Of a stretch of 19,480 nt of DNA, positions 6,738 through 14,413 are shown in pieces. Under the pieces are notes generated by a model. That model saw only the letters and a program-made list of their open reading frames with translations, made no database searches and was not told the origin of the DNA. A program made the position numbers and the translations under genes. The stretch is from JACVRW01 sp040509755. GTDB lineage: Bacteria; Actinomycetota; Thermoleophilia; Solirubrobacterales; Thermoleophilaceae. Numbering within the stretch: position 1 is the first letter of the stretch; every line of letters begins with the position of its first letter. The DNA lies in assembly GCA_040509755.1 (NCBI GenBank), contig JBEVKF010000005.1, positions 1 to 19,480 of the forward strand, given 5' to 3'.

Positions 6738-9443
6738 TCAGCGCGCGTTGGAGGCGAAGTGCTTGATCAGCTCCGCGCGCGAGCTCACCTCGAGCTTGCG
6801 GTATACGCGGCGAAGATGAAAGTCGACCGTCTTGGGGCTGAGGAACAGAGCCGCGCCGACCTCTTTATTGGTCTTGCCGTCGGCGGCTTGGAGCGCAACC
6901 TGGAGCTCCTGGGCCGTAAGTTCCTCGCCCGCCCGCGCTTGGCGCCGCCCGAGCCGTTCACCGGTGGCCCGCAGCTCAGCGGCCGCGCGCTTTGCCCAAG
7001 GCCGGGCTCCCAGCCGGTCGAAGCTGTCGTGCGCCGCGCGCAGCTGCACGCGCGCGTCAATCCTGCGGCCGGCGCGACGCAGCCGCTCGCCGAAGCACAG
7101 CTGTGTGCGCGCGAGGCCGAACGGGTCCTGGTCTGTATGCTGCTCGAGCGCCTCGCGGAACGCCGGCTCAAAGGCATCATCGGCCGCCAAGAGCGCGCGG
7201 CAGCGGGCCGCGAGAGCGTCGCTGTCGCCGGCCACGGTGTGCTCGTAGGCCGCCTTCGCTTCGTCGATCTGGCCGCCCCGCACATAGGCTTCAACAAGGC
7301 TGGCGCCACGATCGGGATCGGCCCGCCGCAGGGTCCCCGGGTCGATCGTCTCGTAGATGCGAGCCGCCTCCTGCGTGCGACCTAGGCCGAGCTCGAGCAG
7401 TCCCAGCCCGAGGCGCGCGCGGTCGCTGCGAATACCCGCGCGGGTGGCGACGTCCACGGCCTCCGCGGTGTTTGCGCGACAGCTTTCCTCGCCGCCCTGC
7501 GCCGCGTCGAGCCACGCAAGCTGCTCGAGACAGCCAGTGCATGCCCAGGCGCAGCGGCTCTCGCGTCCCAAAACGAGCCCCTCCGAGGCCTGAGCGCGGG
7601 CTTCGCTCCAGCCGCCCGAGCGGGCCGCGAGCCAGGACGAGACCGCGAGCGCGTGCCCTAGCGGGCCGAATGCTCCCTGCTCGCGCGCGAGCTCGGCGGC
7701 GCGGCGGGCGAGCTCGAGCGCCTCGGGGACTCGGCCCAGCCAACCAGCGGCGTGCGCGGCCCGCGAGAGCGCGCGCATACTCGCCCGCAGCTCGTCGCTG
7801 GCGGCGAGCAGCGCGAGCGAACGCTCTAGGGGAGCTCGCGCGTCGGCGGTCCGCCCGGAGAGGCGGAGCGCTTGGCCGAGCGCGAACTCGCCGACAAAGG
7901 CGGCTTCAGCGTCACCCGCCGCGAGCGCGCGGGCGCGCTCGGCAGCGTCGACGGCTCGGCCTGCGTCGCCTACCAGCTCGGCGGCTTCGACAGCGTCGGC
8001 GAGCATCGCGACCGCCACGCGGGCGTCGTCGGGGTCAAATAGGGCCGCGCCCTCGAGCAGATCGTCGAGCGCCCGGCCGACGTCGCCACAGTGCAGCTCG
8101 ATCTGGCTGCGCAGTCGCATGATTTGGGCGCGCGCCGGGCCCGCGTCTACCTCTGCGAGCAACTCCTCGGTGAGGTCGAGCGTCCGCTCGATACGTCCGG
8201 CGACCCAGGCCGACTCCGCCGCCTCGATCAAGCGCATCCTGCGGGTCTCGGCGTCGGGCGTCAGCCTCGCCGAGCGCTCGAGCGCGAGCGCCGCGGACGC
8301 CCAGCCGCTGCGCGCTCGCGTCCTTAGACCGGCCTCGGCAAGCGCAGTCGCCGCTTGTTCGTCCGGTCCGATCGCCGCCGCCGCCAGATGCCAGGCGCGC
8401 TCCTCCTGGGAGCGGCTCGCGAGCGCCTCGGCCAGCGCGCGGTGTGCCCGGCGGCGCTCGGACGCCGGCGCGGCCTGGACCACCGCCGAGCGGACCAGCG
8501 GATGGCGGAAGCCAACCCTGCCGCCCTCGACGGCGACGAGACCGGCGTCCTCGGCGAGCTCGAGCGAGTCCTCATCTGTCCCTAGCAGCCGAAGCGCCTC
8601 CACGACCGGCTCGACCCGAGTCGATGAGCTGAGCGCCGAGACCAGCAGCGCCCGCTGCGCGTCGGGGCCAAGGGCTGAGGCCTGCTCGGCAAAGACGCGC
8701 TCTATCGTCGCCCCCACCGGGGCCGGCTCCGCGATCGGCTCCAGGCCCATCAGCTGCGACGGCGACAGCAGCGCCGCCAGCTCGACCAGCGCCAACGGGC
8801 TCCCGCCCGTCGCTCCCCGGATTCGCTCCGCAACCTTCGGCGCGACGTCGCGCCCGGCGCGTAGCGCGAGCAGCGCCGCCGCCGCCTCGGCGTCGATGCC
8901 GGCGACAGTGAGGGTTTCGAAGGCACCCAGGTCGCCGCTGTCGCTGCTCTCTTCGCGCGCGGCCACAAGCACGGCCACCGGCTCGGCGGCCAGTCGGCGC
9001 GCCGCGAAGAGCAGCGCGTCGGCCGAGACGGCATCGAGCCATTGCGCATCGTCGAGAAGCACCAGCAGCGGCGCGTGCTCGCCGGCGGTCGCCAGCAGCG
9101 AGAGAGTCGCCGCGCCCAGCGAGAAGCGATTGACCGACCCGCCCGTACCGGTCCCGAGCGCGCCCGCCAGCGCCTCCTGCTGCGGCTCGGGGAGCTCCCC
9201 GACCCGGCCGAGCAACGGCCGGCAGACGTCGAACAGCGCTGAGAACTCGAGCTCCGCTTCCGACTCGAGCCCGACCGCGCGCACGACCGACATGCCCTCC
9301 GCACGCTCGGCCGCATAGTCGAGCAGCGCCGTCTTGCCGATGCCGGCCTCGCCAAGCAGGACCAGCACACCGGCAGTGCCCGCCCGGGCGCGCTCGAGCA
9401 GGCGGTCGACCAGCGCGCATTCGCGGTCACGGCCGACCAGCAT
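6738..9443 (-). CDS. LuxR-family AAA ATPase transcriptional regulator (LAL type)
   Basis: This 901-residue protein (from ATG 9443) fits the large ATP-binding LuxR regulators related to MalT. It begins MLVGRDRECALVDRLLE, with Walker A GEAGIGKTAL (31-40) and Walker B PLLVLLDDAQWLD (125-137). A long Ala-rich helical middle section looks like TPR-type repeats, and the last 60 residues form a LuxR helix-turn-helix (LTAQELQVALQAADGKTNKE, then SPKTVDFHLRRVYRKLEVSS). Such proteins bind a small inducer or partner through the repeats and activate transcription when ATP is bound. An upstream in-frame start at 9479 is possible, but the conserved N-terminus begins at 9443. It is transcribed away from the nitronate monooxygenase-like gene, a reasonable candidate target. 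Confidence 0.93.
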   Translation of the reverse strand: MLVGRDRECALVDRLLERARAGTAGVLVLLGEAGIGKTALLDYAAERAEGMSVVRAVGLESEAELEFSALFDVCRPLLGRVGELPEPQQEALAGALGTGTGGSVNRFSLGAATLSLLATAGEHAPLLVLLDDAQWLDAVSADALLFAARRLAAEPVAVLVAAREESSDSGDLGAFETLTVAGIDAEAAAALLALRAGRDVAPKVAERIRGATGGSPLALVELAALLSPSQLMGLEPIAEPAPVGATIERVFAEQASALGPDAQRALLVSALSSSTRVEPVVEALRLLGTDEDSLELAEDAGLVAVEGGRVGFRHPLVRSAVVQAAPASERRRAHRALAEALASRSQEERAWHLAAAAIGPDEQAATALAEAGLRTRARSGWASAALALERSARLTPDAETRRMRLIEAAESAWVAGRIERTLDLTEELLAEVDAGPARAQIMRLRSQIELHCGDVGRALDDLLEGAALFDPDDARVAVAMLADAVEAAELVGDAGRAVDAAERARALAAGDAEAAFVGEFALGQALRLSGRTADARAPLERSLALLAASDELRASMRALSRAAHAAGWLGRVPEALELARRAAELAREQGAFGPLGHALAVSSWLAARSGGWSEARAQASEGLVLGRESRCAWACTGCLEQLAWLDAAQGGEESCRANTAEAVDVATRAGIRSDRARLGLGLLELGLGRTQEAARIYETIDPGTLRRADPDRGASLVEAYVRGGQIDEAKAAYEHTVAGDSDALAARCRALLAADDAFEPAFREALEQHTDQDPFGLARTQLCFGERLRRAGRRIDARVQLRAAHDSFDRLGARPWAKRAAAELRATGERLGRRQARAGEELTAQELQVALQAADGKTNKEVGAALFLSPKTVDFHLRRVYRKLEVSSRAELIKHFASNAR

Positions 9444-9651
9444 TGACCAACGGTACCGCCCCGCTACCGCGGCGCGCACGCACAGCGGCCGGGCAAGCGA
9501 GCAAACCCGCGGTCGTGCGCCACGCCGAATCAGCGCTCCGTCCGTCCGCCCGCGCTAGGCGACTTCCCGATGCGAGCCCCGCCGATGCCGGGCGCTGGTC
9601 AGGGCATCCGCGGGAAGCGATCACGGGCCGCACGGGCCAGCATCGGGACGC

Positions 9652-9897
9652 ATGATCTGGGATCACTCCGAACGCTTTCCGCCCGACCCGAACGCGCCCC
9701 CGTCCCCGACCGATCGCGTTGCTCGACCGCGACCCCCGATCGAGGGCCGCAAGCCGGCGGCGCACCCCGATCCGCTCGAACGCCAGCTCGCGCAGCTGCG
9801 TCTGATCGGCCCGGCGGGCGGTGCTGAACTGCGCCGCATCGTCTACGGCGACGCGCCCTTCCGCGCCGCGCTCCGAGCGGCGCCGCGGCCGCGATGA
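9652..9897 (+). CDS. Small hypothetical protein coupled to the flavoprotein gene
   Basis: An 81-residue frame from ATG 9652 ends in a TGA that overlaps the ATG of the next gene (ATGA at 9894-9897), an arrangement typical of true coupled genes. The N-half is Pro-rich and probably disordered. The C-half (PLERQLAQLRLIGPAGGAEL) is helical. A weak GGGAC precedes the start. The family is not recognised. The opposite strand is also open, so the evidence rests mainly on the coupling. Confidence 0.4.
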   Translation: MIWDHSERFPPDPNAPPSPTDRVARPRPPIEGRKPAAHPDPLERQLAQLRLIGPAGGAELRRIVYGDAPFRAALRAAPRPR

Positions 9898-11048
9898 GGG
9901 CGAGCCTCCAAACACCGTTCTGTCGCGGGCTCGGGCTGACGGCCCCGGTCGTACAGGCGCCGGTCGGCAGCGCGACGACGCCGGAGCTCGCGGCCGCCGT
10001 CAGCAACGCCGGTGGCCTGGGCATGCTTGCCTTGAGCTGGACGCCGCCGGGGTCCGTTGCCGAGCGGATCCGTGCCACTCGGGCCCTGACCGACCAGCCC
10101 TTCGGCGTCAACCTCGTGCTGGAGTGGGACCAGCACGAGCGGGTCCAGGCGTGCCTGGAGGAGTCCGTCGCGGTGGTGTCCACCTTCTGGGGTGACCCGC
10201 GCCCGTACAGCGACGCGATCCATGCCTCCGGCGCGCTGCATCTACACACCGTCGGCTCCGCTCAGGAGGCGCTGCGCGCGGTTGAGGCAGGCGTCGACGT
10301 GATCGTCGCCCAGGGCTGGGAGGCCGGCGGCCGTGTCCGCGGCGAAGTGACCACGCTGGCGCTGGTACCCGCCGTCGTCGACGCGGTCGCGCCCGTACCG
10401 GTCCTCGCCGCCGGCGGGATCGGCGACGGGCGTGGGCTTGCCGCGGTGCTCACCCTCGGTGCCGAGGCGGCCTGGGTCGGCACGCGCTTCCTGCTCGCAG
10501 AGGAGGCGAACGTACACCACCAATGGCGGCGCGGCATCCAGGACGCCCGCGAGACCAGCACGCTTTACTCGACGCTGTTCGATCGCGGCTGGCCGCAGGC
10601 GCCGCACCGCACGCTGCGCAACAGCACTGTTCAGGCATGGGAGCGGGCCGGGCGACCGGCGGCCCCCGCACGCCCCGGCGAAGGCGACGCGGTGGCGCGC
10701 GCGCCCGACGGCAGCCGCCTCTACCGCTACGGCTCCGAGGCCGCGGTGGGCGGCGCCAGCGGCGAGGTCGAGGCACTCGCGCTCTACGCCGGGCAGAGCG
10801 CGGGCGTGGTCAACGAGGTCCTCCCCGCCGCGACGATCGTCGCTCAGCTGGTCAGCGACGCCGCCACCGCGCTTCGGCAGCCCGTTCCCGGCGATGAGCC
10901 GCCCGCCGGAAGGTCGCCGGGGGCGGCGTCGCCGGACAGTTCGGCAAGCCGCCCTCAAGGGGCAACCACAAGCACTCGACGACGCTCGACCGCCGCACCC
11001 AGCAAGACCCGAGAACAACCAACCCAAACCCACAGGAGCACACCATGA
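9894..11048 (+). CDS. Nitronate monooxygenase-like FMN protein, active-site His replaced by Arg
   Basis: The first 330 or so residues fit the NMO/2-nitropropane dioxygenase TIM barrel: APVVQAPVGSATTPELAAAV near the N-terminus, SNAGGLGML, VDVIVAQGWEAGG, then VLAAGGIGDGRGLAAVLTLG and AAWVGTRFL at the phosphate-binding end. Family members oxidise alkyl nitronates with FMN and oxygen. The usual EAGGH motif reads EAGGR here: Arg147 (CGT) replaces the His regarded as the catalytic base. The enzyme may therefore use another substrate or be inactive. The last 50 residues are Pro/Ser/Thr-rich and read through the ribosome site of the next gene, so the original stop has probably been lost. The stop overlaps the ATG at 11045. 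The start overlaps the small ORF upstream. Confidence 0.85.
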   Translation: MRASLQTPFCRGLGLTAPVVQAPVGSATTPELAAAVSNAGGLGMLALSWTPPGSVAERIRATRALTDQPFGVNLVLEWDQHERVQACLEESVAVVSTFWGDPRPYSDAIHASGALHLHTVGSAQEALRAVEAGVDVIVAQGWEAGGRVRGEVTTLALVPAVVDAVAPVPVLAAGGIGDGRGLAAVLTLGAEAAWVGTRFLLAEEANVHHQWRRGIQDARETSTLYSTLFDRGWPQAPHRTLRNSTVQAWERAGRPAAPARPGEGDAVARAPDGSRLYRYGSEAAVGGASGEVEALALYAGQSAGVVNEVLPAATIVAQLVSDAATALRQPVPGDEPPAGRSPGAASPDSSASRPQGATTSTRRRSTAAPSKTREQPTQTHRSTP

Positions 11049-11574
11049 GCAAACTCCTAAAGACAGGCCGCAAGCGCCTGCCCTCGCCCGCCCTGGTGCT
11101 GGCCGTGCAGCACTGATCGTGTCGCTCGGCGGCGTCAGCTACGCCGCCGGCGTGCTGCCCGCCAACAGCGTCGGCGCGAAGCACATCAGGCAGCGAGCCG
11201 TCGGCCTGGGCAAGATCAGCCCCGCGGCGCGCAACGCACTACAGGGCCAGAAGGGCGATCCGGGCCCCGCAGGGTCTACTGGCGGCGCCGGTGCCACTGG
11301 GCCAGCCGGCGCCGCCGGGCCGCAGGGCGACAAGGGCGATCCCGGTGCGCCCGGCCCGGCCGGACCGAAGGGGGACCCAGGCACTGCCAATCTGGCAACC
11401 CGCCAAGTGTCGACCATCGTGCCTGCCGGCGCGACGAAGCGGAAACGGACTGCTGAAGCGCGCCGACAGACTGGCCCGGAGCGCCTTCGCAGCGACAGCG
11501 CCGCTCAGACGTCGGGTAGAGCCAAACGGGCCAACTCGACCGCGAGCACGGCTGTAATCGGCGCGCATGGCTAA
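11045..11574 (+). pseudogene. Collagen-like secreted protein gene broken by a one-base deletion
   Basis: ATG 11045 has a good ribosome site (AGGAG) and encodes MSKLLKTGRKRLPSPALVLA, then stops at 11114-11116. One base further on, the frame continues naturally: AALIVSLGGVSYAAGVLPAN, SVGAKHIRQRAVGLGKIS, then 15 Gly-X-Y triplets. The first frame ends GCC GTG CAG CAC TGA; restoring one G gives GCC GTG GCA GCA CTG. A single-base deletion therefore explains the break. The restored protein has a signal/membrane helix ending in YAAG and a collagen-like stalk, a family I know from Thermoleophilia. The part after about 11440 (Arg/Ser-rich) is not convincing, so the normal C-terminal domain may also be lost. 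A sequencing error at 11110 is the main alternative. Confidence 0.75.
11245..11382 (+). repeat. Collagen-like Gly-X-Y repeat tract
   Basis: Fifteen consecutive Gly-X-Y triplets (GQK GDP GPA GST GGA GAT and so on, ending GPK GDP G) are encoded in the frame one base off the ATG at 11045. GDP and GPA triplets recur, as in bacterial collagen-like proteins that form triple helices. The tract is unbroken, so any decay of the gene is recent. Confidence 0.85.
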
Positions 11575-11729
11575 TACCAGCGCCAACAAGAGTCCAGGCG
11601 AGCTGCGGCGCCTCCGAAACGCACGGGGGTTGTGATGCGTTCGAGGGGCGGCCCCCCGGAAGGTGTTCGGCCCCCTCGCAGGGCTCCTTTGCATCCTCGC
11701 ACAGGTGAGGCCGCCGAGGAGCTGGCACC

Positions 11730-12047
11730 GTGAGCGCCGAGAGGTGTGCGTGGTGCCCTCGGCCCGCGACCACGTCGGTCCGCGTCACAAAGAGGCGGAC
11801 GGCGCCGGCGTGCTCCAAGTGCCGGTGGAGGATTGAGGGTCGGACAGGCTCCAAGCCGGCATGTCTGCGCCCCGAGCAGCTCTCGTGGCACCTGCCATTG
11901 GAGAAGCTGGCGCCGTCCCGCACCTGCGAGTGGTGCTACGAGGAGCGGGCTCAAGGCTGGCTGCCGATCCACCGAGGGTTGGCGGTCGCGGTCGGACTCC
12001 GCTGCGCTGCGCAGCTCGCGAAGTTCCAGCGAGCGAGGAACGGATGA
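11730..12047 (+). CDS. Small CxxC-rich (zinc-ribbon-like) hypothetical protein
   Basis: GTG 11730 lies 9 bases after an AGGAG site and opens 105 codons. The product carries three CxxC pairs (Cys6/9 in CAWC, Cys28/31 in CSKC, Cys66/69 in CEWC) plus Cys45 and Cys91, arranged like zinc-binding knuckles. It is Arg-rich in its first half, which would suit nucleic-acid or protein binding in the cytoplasm. No family is recognised. The start is supported by the ribosome site and by the first Cys pair right after it. It stands alone, downstream of the broken collagen-like gene. Confidence 0.55.
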   Translation: MSAERCAWCPRPATTSVRVTKRRTAPACSKCRWRIEGRTGSKPACLRPEQLSWHLPLEKLAPSRTCEWCYEERAQGWLPIHRGLAVAVGLRCAAQLAKFQRARNG

Positions 12048-12164
12048 GCGCCGCCAATAGGTGCGCAGCTTCCGTCGTGTTCACTGCCGTCGGGTTCTCC
12101 TCGACTGCTTGATCCAGCCGGTCTGCCTCAAAGGGGCACTGGCGACTGCGCCCGCGCACAGCTC

Positions 12165-12464
12165 TCACCAAGGCTGGTCCGCGAGGAGCTCCTCGAAATC
12201 GACGGTGCTCAGCGCCACGACGTTGCGGAACATCCGAGGGAGCTTCTCGAGGTCGGCCAGCAGTTCGAGATACCTCCCGATCCTTTGGATCTTCTGCATC
12301 CGCGGCTCGGTTCCAATGACCAAGCCATAGAGCCCGTGAGCGCCCGCGTTCAGGGTGTCCCCCATGATGTGTTTCGAGGAGCCACTGAAGACGACCTCGA
12401 TCGCCAGCAGACAGCGCGGGTTTGGGTTCGGCGGCCGATCGCTGAATAGCTGTCGACGCCCCGC
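12165..12464 (-). pseudogene. 5'-truncated remnant of an unknown gene
   Basis: On the minus strand a frame free of stops from 12464 (after a TAG at 12467-12465) to 12165 encodes about 99 residues of good quality: NPRCLLAIEVVFSGSSKHIM, GDTLNAGAHGLYGLVIGTEP, RMQKIQRIGRYLELLADLEK and a C-terminus ending DFEELLADQPW. An ATG at 12365 exists but lies in the middle of the conserved-looking strand, so the true start is missing upstream, beyond the TAG. The pattern of a strand with IEV followed by SGSSKH is reminiscent of PD-(D/E)xK nuclease folds; that is only a guess. It is probably a relic. Confidence 0.45.
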
Positions 12465-12536
12465 CTACTCGAATATCGACTCGTCATCCACGACGGCGCC
12501 CAAGTGACGGCGCGCTTTCTCTGTTCACGCCCGTCG

Positions 12537-13970
12537 TCACTCCGCCGGGGATGGCCGTGACAGCCCGACGGCCGCGCTCACCGCCCCGAGGAGGAGGCCT
12601 ACCATGCAGACGGCAAGGCCCCACCGGGCCGCCGTGTCGAAGCTCGCGACGGCGTCGTTCAGAAGGTCGGTACGTGCCGCGCCGTGCAGGCGATTCGCCA
12701 CGTCCGTTGCGTCCTCGATCGACTCCGTCGCGGCCGCGGGCACGCGGCTGTCCTCGCTGATCTCGGCGGCGTAGACCACGGCGAACACGCTCCCCACGAT
12801 CGCCACACCGAGCGCGCCGCCGACTTGCCGCGCGACCTGGTTCACGGCGGCCCCGTCGCCGGCCTTCTCTGTTCCCACGTCGTTCATGATCACCGCCGTC
12901 ACCGGCGGGGCCATCGCGCCGATGCCGCAACCGACGAGCGCGGTGCCGAGCACCACCAGTGCGGCCGAGCTGTCGGCGGAGAGGAACAGCAGCGGCACGA
13001 AGCCGGCTGCCGCCGTAAGCAGACCCGCAAGCAGGACGCCAGCCGACCCGAACCTCGCGACGAGCCGCCCGCTCACCGACGCGAGAAGGCCGAGCCCGAG
13101 ACCAAACGGCGCGACCTCGAGGCCCGAGGCGAACGCCGAGCCGTCCTGGACGTACTGCACGTACTGCGGGAGGACGAACAGCATGCCGAGCGTCGCGATG
13201 TAGGCGGCGAGGATCACGAGAGCGCCGGCCGCGACGCGCCGGCGTGCGAGTACACGCACGTCGAAAAGCGGGTGGCGACGGCGGAGCTCAGTGGCCACGA
13301 ACGCGACGCCAGCGGCTACGCCTGTGATCCCGGCCATGATCACGGCGGGGCTCGTCCATCCGGCATCGACGCCTTCGATGAGCGTGAACACGATGCCGCC
13401 CAGCGCCAGCGTGGAGAGGGCCACGCCCGGGATGTCGAGCGGAGGCATCCCTGGGCGGCGCGACTCCGGCAGCCAGCGCAGCCCGAAGGGAGCCGCGAGC
13501 AGCACGAACGGGACGTTGACGAGGAAGACCCAGCGCCAGCCCGCCGCGTCGACCAGCACACCGCCCAGGACCGGTCCGAGCGCAAGCCCGAGCCCCGCGA
13601 CCGCAGACCAGACGCCCGCCGCCCTCGACCGCAGCTCAGGCGGGAAGAGCACGGCCAGCAGCGACAGCGCCGGAGGCATCACGCAGGACGCGGCCACGCC
13701 CATCAGGACCCGCGCCGCGATCAGCTCGCCCACCGTCGCGGCGGCCGCGGCCAGCACAGACGTGACCGCGAAGCCGAGGAGCCCCAGCAGGAACACCCGC
13801 CGGCGCCCGAACCGATCTGCGAGCCCGTTGCCGACGAGCAACAAACTGGCGAGCGAGACGAGGAACGCGTCGAGCACCCACTGCAGCTCGCCGATGCCGG
13901 CGTCGAGGTCGTTCGACATGTCCGGCAGCGCGACGTTCACGATCGTCATGTCCATCGCGCTGATGAACAT
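12537..13970 (-). CDS. MFS drug exporter, DHA2 (EmrB/QacA) family
   Basis: This 477-residue protein fits the 14-helix proton antiporters that export drugs. It has TIVNVALPDM after helix 1, motif A LADRFGRRRVF between helices 2 and 3, RVLMGVAAS, motif C GLALGPVLGGVLV in helix 5, and many further hydrophobic helices to the C-terminus. The first start codon in frame, ATG 13970, cuts into helix 1. The upstream codons still encode a proper beginning (DKRWWGLGVICVA) back to a TAA near 14083, but contain no ATG, GTG or TTG. Either a rare codon such as CTG in that stretch starts translation, or the start was lost by mutation. It is divergent from the secreted BNR protein gene. Confidence 0.88.
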   Translation of the reverse strand: MFISAMDMTIVNVALPDMSNDLDAGIGELQWVLDAFLVSLASLLLVGNGLADRFGRRRVFLLGLLGFAVTSVLAAAAATVGELIAARVLMGVAASCVMPPALSLLAVLFPPELRSRAAGVWSAVAGLGLALGPVLGGVLVDAAGWRWVFLVNVPFVLLAAPFGLRWLPESRRPGMPPLDIPGVALSTLALGGIVFTLIEGVDAGWTSPAVIMAGITGVAAGVAFVATELRRRHPLFDVRVLARRRVAAGALVILAAYIATLGMLFVLPQYVQYVQDGSAFASGLEVAPFGLGLGLLASVSGRLVARFGSAGVLLAGLLTAAAGFVPLLFLSADSSAALVVLGTALVGCGIGAMAPPVTAVIMNDVGTEKAGDGAAVNQVARQVGGALGVAIVGSVFAVVYAAEISEDSRVPAAATESIEDATDVANRLHGAARTDLLNDAVASFDTAARWGLAVCMVGLLLGAVSAAVGLSRPSPAE

Positions 13971-14097
13971 CGCGACGCAGATGACCCCCAGGCCCCACCA
14001 CCGCTTGTCCTCAACCCCCTCCTGCGTCAGGCGCGACGGTGCGAGGTGGATGAAGTGGGGAGCCTCGATGGCCGCTTACCTGGCGAACGCGCGATGA

Positions 14098-14413
14098 CGG
14101 ACGCGTGACACGGGGGAGCTTCTCATAACCGCCCGACAGGGCTGACCGATGACTCGGCCGCGGATACCGTCACGTCGGCCGCTGTCGCAATGCGCGAGTG
14201 CAGCAGCGCATGGAGCTGCGCAGCTCGCTACCGCGATGGACGCCCCGGCGCAGCTACCGCGTGCGTCTCCCTCTGTGCGAAAGAAGCGGCGCCAGCCTGT
14301 CGTGATCCACTAGGCGCCGCAGTGCCGAGAGGAATGGAAGGAACCACTCGGGATCTCGACCAGCCAAGCAAGGAGTAGCCTGATCGCACCAAACGCCGAG
14401 ACGGAGGTAGTCG
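14098..14413. other. Intergenic region between divergent exporter and BNR genes
   Basis: No convincing gene is seen in these 316 bases. The region holds a perfect 14-base palindrome (14213-14226) and, overlapping it, two near copies of GCGCAGCT followed by ACCGCG (14218-14236 and about 14249-14262), which could be a repressor site. A ribosome site (CGGAGGTAG) precedes the ATG at 14414. No clear -35/-10 pair is visible. Confidence 0.35.
14213..14226. promoter_or_regulatory. Perfect 14-base palindrome, possible operator
   Basis: GAGCTGCGCAGCTC reads the same on both strands. It lies 188 bases before the BNR gene and 243 bases before the exporter gene. A related half-element recurs about 30 bases later. 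DHA2 exporters are often controlled by TetR or MarR repressors that bind such sites, but no regulator gene lies beside it. In GC-rich DNA a chance palindrome is possible. Confidence 0.25.

Noticed and set aside
12684..14108. Plus-strand open frame of 474 codons opposite the exporter
   Set aside because: His/Arg/Asp-rich shadow typical of antisense to a GC-rich membrane protein.
2829..14323. The 15-base word CACTAGGCGCCGCAG occurs at 2829-2843 and 14309-14323, each able to encode a C-terminal CGA before TAG on the minus strand
   Set aside because: One such shared 15-mer is expected by chance in 19 kb of GC-rich DNA, and no Tat-like peptide precedes the second copy.
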